DNA from: Carnegiea gigantea
Taxonomy: Eukaryota; Streptophyta; Magnoliopsida; Caryophyllales; Cactaceae
NCBI GenBank assembly: GCA_029747015.1
Contig: JAKOGI010002214.1
Location: 62,001-126,000 of the forward strand
DNA: 64,000 bases
Direction: 5' to 3'
Positions within the stretch are counted from its first letter, which is position 1, and each line of letters opens with the position of its first letter. Shown piece by piece: positions 58,590-64,000 of the stretch. The notes below the pieces were generated by a model, which was not told the origin of the DNA, made no database searches, and saw nothing but the letters and a program-made list of their open reading frames with translations. Position numbers and translations under genes: made by a program.

Positions 58590-61507
58590 GATCTACGGTC
58601 TTAATCCTATCCCTCCACAACTTCCTATCTTAAGCCATGTCCTCCGTCAAACTGGCAACTTTCAAGTCCTTTCTAATCACCTCTTCCAGGCTCTTCTTTG
58701 GTCTTCCCCTCCCTCTTCTGCCTTTGGGGATGTTGATCCTCTCACATCTTCTCACTGGAGCGTCCACACTCCTCCTCTTCACATAACCAAACCATCGGAG
58801 TCACGATTCCCTCATCTTATCGCCGATGGGAGCTACTTTAACTAAGTCCCTGATAACTCCATTCTAATTCTATCTATCGTTGTGTACCCACACATCCACC
58901 TTAACATCCTTATCTCCGCTACCGTCAGTCTTCGAATTTGCGTCTTTTTGAGAGGCCAATATTCCGATCCATAAAGAACGGCCGGTCTCACTACCATGCG
59001 GTAGACTTTGCCTTTCAATCCAAGTGGCACCCTCTTATCACACAGCACACCTGAGGAATACCTCTATTTTTGCCAGCCTACTTTTATTCGATGGTTTATA
59101 TCTTCGTTAATATCCTCATTCTGCTGAATGATCGAGTCTAGATATTTAAACTTGTCGACCTTAAGTATCGGCTTCCCATCCAGGGTGACTTCTCCCCTCG
59201 CATCAACCCTTCCACTGAAACAACAATGAAGGTACTCCATCTTCGATCTACTTACTCTAAAACCTCTAAATTCTAGAGAGTGCCTCCATCGCTCCAACTT
59301 GTCACTTACTCCTTGTCTGGTCTCATCAATAAGAGCAATGTCATCTATAAAAAGCATACTCCAAGGTAACTCATCCTGAATCTCTCTCGTAAGTTCATCC
59401 ATAACTAGAGTGAAAAGAAAAGGGCTCAAGGCGGAACTCTGATGCAGGCCCATGCCAACGAAGAAGTCATTTGTGACCCCTCCCGGCGTCCTGACACTCG
59501 TCCTATCTCCCGTATACATATCCTTAATAACTCGAATGTACCAAGGTAGCACTCCTTTCTTCTCCAGGCATCTACATAAAACTTCACGCGGAACTCTATC
59601 ATAAGCTTTCTCCAGGTCAATGAACACCATGTGGAGATCCACTTTTCTATCTCTATACAAACTCATGAGTTTTCTAAGGAAGTAAATCGCCTCTATGGTC
59701 GACCTGCCTGGCATAAAACCAAATTGGTTTTCTGAAATTGAAACATCCTTCCGCAACCTTCTCTCAATCACCCTTTCCCATAACTTCATAGTGTGATTGG
59801 GCAACTTGATACCCCTAAAATTATTACAATCTTGAATATCCCCTTTGTTCTTGTACAAAGGAATAACTGTGCTAGACTTCCATTCTTCGGGCATCTTAAC
59901 GGTCCTAAAAATAACATTGAAAAGCTCCGTTAGCCACTCCAAACCTTCCTCCCCTAAACACTTCCACACTTCCACCGGTGTTTGATCCGGACCTTCTGTC
60001 TTTCCATTGGGCATCTTCCTCATGGCCTCTTTATTCTCGTCCTTGCTGATATGGCCACACTCTCGCGGATCCGCACTCCTCTCACCACACTCCCATCCCT
60101 TGCTTCGGGAATCTTCCATCCCTACACCATTGAGGAGATTGGAAAAGTATCTTTGCCATCTCTCCTTGATCTCTGCATCCTCAAAAAGCACTTTACCATC
60201 TTCATCTCTGATGCACCTCACAACATCTAAATCCCTTGTTCTTCTTTCCCTAGCCCTCGCCAGCTTAAAGACATCCTTCTCCCCTTTCTTAGTCCCCAGA
60301 CTATGGTATAACCTATCATAGGCCAAACTCTTAGCTACCGTAACCGCTTTCTTGGCTACCTTCTTTGCTGCCTTATATCTAACTCTACTAATATCTCTCT
60401 CTCCATCCGCTCCGCTATTCATGAAATCCGCAAAAGCCTCTTTTTTCTCCCTCACTTTCTCCTTAACCTCCTCGTTCCACCACCAGGCACCCTCCATTTT
60501 GTGACCACCCCTTCTAGCAGTACCTAAGACTCCTATGGCCGACCTACGAATACAATCTGTCATTGCTTTCCACATGGTATCTGCGTCCTCTACCCTCCTC
60601 CAAGCTCCTTCTTCAGTAATCCTCTCTGATAATAACCTAGCGTTCTTCTTTGTGAAGGTCCACCACTTAACCCTAGGGTCTCTGACTCTTCTCTTCCTCC
60701 ACCTTGAACATTTGAATTCCACATCCAACACTAGCAGCCTATGCTGAGATCCTATAAACTCACTAGGAATCACCTTACAGTCCTTGCATAACCTCCGACT
60801 GTCCGCCCTTGTCAGGAAGCAGTCAATTTGGGTCCTCACGGAGCTACTCTTAAATGTCACCAAGTGGTTCTTCTTCTTCGTGAACAAGGAGTTTAGCACC
60901 AACAAATCATAGGCCACTGCAAAGTCCAGCACAGAGACCCCTCCATTGTTTCTCTCCTTAAAACCGAAACCCCCATGGGCCGAAACATACCCGCCTGAAT
61001 CAACACCAATATGGCCATTAAAGTCTCCTCCTATGAAAAGTTTCTCGCTTCGAGGTATCTCCTGGATGACCATATCCAACTCCTCCTAAAAAAGCCTCTT
61101 AGTATCGTCCGGCAAGCCTATCTGGGGCGCATAAATACTGACCACATTTATGAATTCTAAACCCAAACCTTAATGGCCATAATTCGATCACTCTTCCGCC
61201 TCACTTCCACAACAGAGTCCACCAACTCCCTCTCAACCAAAGTGCCAACTCCATTCCTCGCCTTGAAAGACCCCGAATACCATAACTTGAACCCATCAAC
61301 TTCTCTAACTTTAGCCCCCACCCACTTCGTCTCTTGAACACACGCTATATTAATCCTACGCCTATGCAATGACTTAACTAATTCTACAGACTTACTCGTA
61401 AGCGACCCAATATTCCAAGACGCTAGTCGTACCTTTCGAAACCCTTCACCTCTCCTACCCCCACTACCCCCCAGAAGACTGGCTGAAACTACTACATTGC
61501 TCGCCAC
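58590..61507 (-). pseudogene. RTE LINE ORF: endonuclease and reverse transcriptase, broken
   Basis: Begins at ATG 61507. Endonuclease N-part with RLASWNIGSLTSKS and ACVQETKWVGAKV (61507-61157). A one-base frameshift near 61165 and a TAG at 61086-61088 (where Trp is expected) separate it from 61079-59064 (671 aa): FIGGDFNGHIG of the endonuclease, then RT with KNKGDIQDCNNFRGIKL, ENQFGFMPGRSTIEAIYFL, VFIDLEKAYDRVPREVL and the catalytic box LFIDDIALIDE. A TAG at 59064-59066 replaces another Trp. The C-terminal domain continues to about 58590 (VLYGSEYWPLKK, RMLRWMCGY-like, and [20 protein letters not shown]) with further stops near 58842, 58800 and 58640. It supplied retrotransposition enzymes and is now inactive. 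Confidence 0.9.
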
Positions 61508-62642
61508 TAGCTAACACCCGCAGAAAAAATTAGAAACAACCACACAAAAGATACTAATAAAAAATTATCAAGGGACTAGCCAAACCAACTAAAAGTTCCA
61601 AACCAACTAAAAAACCACACAAACAAATAACTACCCCTAAACTACTTTAAAAAAATGGAACTAATAAAAAAATAAGACTAATTCTAATAATGCCACAGGC
61701 CAAACTAGCAAAAAACTGATACTAACAATGCACAAACTAGCAACCAAGGAGGAAAATGAAGCAGGGACAAATGTAGGGGCTAGCAACCAAATACTAGTTA
61801 CCCAAACCAGAAAACCCAGCAGGTGGTGACTATAACAGGAGCTCAATCAACAGCCAAATTAAGAAGCCCTAAAACCAAATCAACCAAGTTCACACCTCCA
61901 CGCTCCCAAATTTGCACAACCCACCAATTGTGCACTCTTAATAAGCGCCAACAGAGTCTAGAATCTTCTAATTAGAACACAATCTCAAGACAGAAACTGG
62001 TAAACATGAATATAAACACAACAAAGAACAGGGCACCAAAGCACAAACCCTAAATTATAAACCCAGCAAAAAAGAACCTGGAGCCAACCAAAAAGCTTGC
62101 CAACCTTGGAAAGATGTCTTCTTCTTCAATAGGAGTAGTTGAAAACTTCAATAGCGGTTAAACAAATTGAAAAATTGATTTGCTGAGACTGACTAAGTGC
62201 CTAATGAAAGGGTGTGGGGGTTGAAATGCCACACAATCAGTCGCGTTAATGTACTTGTGTCAAAGGGCCAGAAACTACTCACCTCCAGCTAGACTCCCCT
62301 CCTGGGCTTCACACTTCGCCAGAACACGCTCGTCGTCTTTCGGGAATGGTAATGCAACTTTGAACTTTGAATGATTCAAGCTTTAGTTTCTCACTGGAAG
62401 TCCCCCATAATAGAGCCCCTTCGGTTTCTACCCCTAAGGAGCTTTGCCGCCAGACAGGTTTCGCGATGCCGACCATGCCAATTTCGATCGTTTGGGTACT
62501 ATCGGCGTGAAACCTACCCGCTGCCGGCTGCCGGTGACGCCCTGGGCAGTTCCCAATGTCACCGAAGTGACCGTTCTGTACTCTGAGAGAACAAGTCGAG
62601 CTAGAGAGAGAGAGAGTTAGATAGAAGTCTTGAAAATATGTC
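61508..62642 (-). other. 5' UTR of the RTE LINE
   Basis: About 1.1 kb with no domain-bearing ORF. A 61-codon minus ORF (61846-61661) is hydrophobic but unsupported. The most upstream part (62380-62600) is clearly more GC-rich than the surroundings and may act as an internal promoter. Confidence 0.6.
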
Positions 62643-63185
62643 AGCGGTTAAACTAATACAATCCATTAAAATGCTCTAGACGGGCTGCACCATAATTGGC
62701 CGACCCGCTATTGACCTTCTTTCAATGTACAAGTCGATCTATCCAAAATCAAGTGGGGCTTGATTCTTTACCTGTCCATACAAGAAGTTCATATATTATA
62801 ATAAAAAGTTTGAATATTTTTAATATTCTTTTGAGAAATTACAAGTGTTATACCTTTTCATTAAATACTGACAATTTTAAGTAATAAATATGCGAAATTT
62901 TTGATTTTAAAAAAAGAAAAATAACTCATAGAAAAAGGCATTATAAACCCGTTGGGTTGATCCGAAATCCGTAAAATCGAAATACACTCGCGCATATTTT
63001 ACCCAAACCCAAAATACCCCTGATTCGTATTTTATCCGAACCCGAATACACTCGACCTGTATTTAACCCGTCCGCCTGAATTGACAGCTCTACTCAGGAA
63101 CACATAATATTAATAATTGATATTCGAAAAGACTTCTCGTTGAAATTCTCATCACTTTCCTTGCTTCTAAACTCTACACCGTCAG

Positions 63186-63890
63186 TAGAGCTTTTCAAAA
63201 CTATTCGTAACAAAAAATTTGAATCGAAAAACTGCGAACCAATTTGAAATCTTGGTTATCTAAACTGAATTATTTAAAATTTTCGCTTCAGGTACTTGAA
63301 TCGAATTTTTTTTTGGTTTTCAATTGGGATACAGTTCAGATGTTTTGTAATTTCGAGTGTCCGAAAATCCGAAATTTTTTATTTTTTTGAAATTTTTTGT
63401 ATTTTCCCTTCGCTGAAGACTTTGTAAGCTAAATATCCCCAAGCCATAAGAAAATAAGTACTTCGACTTTGTTGCATTGTTTTGTCATGGATGTTTAGGT
63501 CCTTTAGAAGACTTTGTTGCATCTAGATAATGAGCTTGGCATAGTGTTAGTAAGCTTATACCTTATAGAGGTGTGAAGTCGTTGAAATGTAAATGGTAGT
63601 AAGATACTATGTGATATTACCACTTTATGGGATACTATCAAGTATTAATTGGCTCAATACAGCAACGCTTTAGAATATATATTACAATAGTTATGGATAT
63701 AAAAAAAACATTAATCAAATGGGAAAAAATATTTTTAAAGAATTGGACTATTCGGTAACTGAATCCAAACCTAAATATTTAGATACCTAAATATTTAGAC
63801 TCGGATACGATTTACTATTAGACTAATCGAAAATTCAAATATTCGATCCAAAAAATCTTTTGATTCTGGTAACCAAACCATGAACACCTC
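63186..63890. mobile_element. Degenerate hAT-like MITE, about 705 bp
   Basis: TAGAGCTTTTCAAAACTATTCG at the left resembles the reverse complement of the right end (GAGGTGTTCATGGTTTGG). Such ends are common in plant hAT MITEs. The interior has repeated ATTCGAA/CCGAAA motifs. No clear target duplication is seen. Confidence 0.4.
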
Positions 63891-64000
63891 CGGGCACTTA
63901 AAATGAAATTTGTCGCTTATGAGTGACCAAGGGAAGAGGGCCCCCTAATTCTATTACTGCAAATAGACACATGTTCAGTTTTTTTTTTTAAATTTTTATT
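63891..64000. other. End of window, no feature seen
   Basis: Short AT-rich remainder with a T run at 63980-63990. Confidence 0.35.

Larger units (their letters stand above)
58187..62642 (-). mobile_element. Full-length RTE-clade LINE, about 4.46 kb, inactivated
   Basis: A 19-bp perfect target duplication AGCGGTTAAACTAATACAA stands at 58168-58186 and 62643-62661. Read on the minus strand: a 5' UTR of about 1.1 kb, then an ORF with endonuclease and reverse transcriptase, then a 3' end in GTTGTTGTTG (plus strand ACAACAACAAC) rather than poly(A), which is typical of plant RTE LINEs. The long duplication and complete 5' region indicate a full-length insertion. At least one frameshift and four stops now break the ORF. 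Confidence 0.88.
57435..63092. mobile_element. hAT-like element carrying a nested LINE
   Basis: TAGACCTGTCAA at the left and TTGACAGCTCTA at the right agree at 11 of 12 bases as an inverted repeat. The flanks CTCAGCAT (57427-57434) and CTCAGGAA (63093-63100) agree at six of eight bases. Subtracting the LINE leaves about 1.18 kb without coding capacity, rich in CCCGAACCCG-type motifs near both ends, common in plant non-autonomous hAT elements. Confidence 0.65.
56445..63185. repeat. Segmental repeat copy C (interrupted)
   Basis: 56460-57430 and 63093-63180 match copy B (47735-48450 and onwards). It is interrupted by a MITE (56604-56979) and a hAT-like element carrying a LINE (57435-63092). Confidence 0.65.

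Noticed and set aside
61661..61846. Hydrophobic 61-codon ORF in the LINE 5' UTR
   Set aside because: Short, no homology, low complexity; may be a chance uORF.

Overview
The window is gene-poor, repeat-packed nuclear DNA of a flowering plant, probably a eudicot. The evidence is the mixture of element families: a Tekay-type chromovirus, an Athila-type gypsy element, a Sirevirus (Maximus/SIRE copia) with an env-like ORF, a Tork-like copia remnant, TRIM-like repeats, a plant RTE LINE, and CACTA, hAT, PIF/Harbinger, MULE-like and Helitron-like pieces, all in AT-rich DNA with TA/AC/GA microsatellites. I found no convincing host protein-coding gene, rRNA or tRNA gene, and the species cannot be named from this sequence.

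Left block (1-30258): one old Tekay-type Ty3/gypsy chromovirus on the minus strand fills this block. Its 3' LTR is cut by the window start and its 5' LTR ends at 30258 against a long TA microsatellite. Two younger retrotransposons split it. A nearly complete 11.4-kb Sirevirus (4352-15752, plus) sits in its protease-RT region, with LTRs about 1-1.5% different and an imperfect 5-bp target duplication. A decayed 8.87-kb Athila-type element (18512-27381, plus) sits in its 5' LTR, with a perfect GTAAG duplication; it keeps gag, a protease domain and an Athila-type ORF but has no recognisable RT or integrase.

Middle block (30259-47709): alternating purine-pyrimidine microsatellite, a long-TIR DNA element (30931-32401), a 2.67-kb Tork-like copia element with gag and protease only (32819-35489), a 100-N assembly gap (36434-36533), small TIR elements, a CACTA terminus (ending 44547), a SINE-like repeat and a Helitron-like 3' end.

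Right block (about 38.7-64 kb): parts of one ancestral sequence occur three times (A about 38690-41135; B about 47710-55995; C about 56445-63185). Their differences act as empty-site controls for several insertions. Copy B carries a tandemly multimerised TRIM-like element (50167-55141) with its own 3.9-kb copia insertion. Copy C carries a hAT-like element (57435-63092) that holds a full-length but mutated RTE LINE (58187-62642) with a 19-bp target duplication.

The window is a nested record of transposition. Three of the five LTR retrotransposons (Athila-like, Tork-like and the 3.9-kb copia) keep gag but have no recognisable polymerase, so they could only have moved with enzymes from relatives. 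Most inactivating stops look like C-to-T or G-to-A changes (Trp or Arg to stop), as expected from decay of methylated, silenced DNA. The most interesting structures are the PPT hairpin and repeated PPT of the Sirevirus, its 704-codon env-like frame broken by one stop, and the TRIM-like multimer with clean boundaries.
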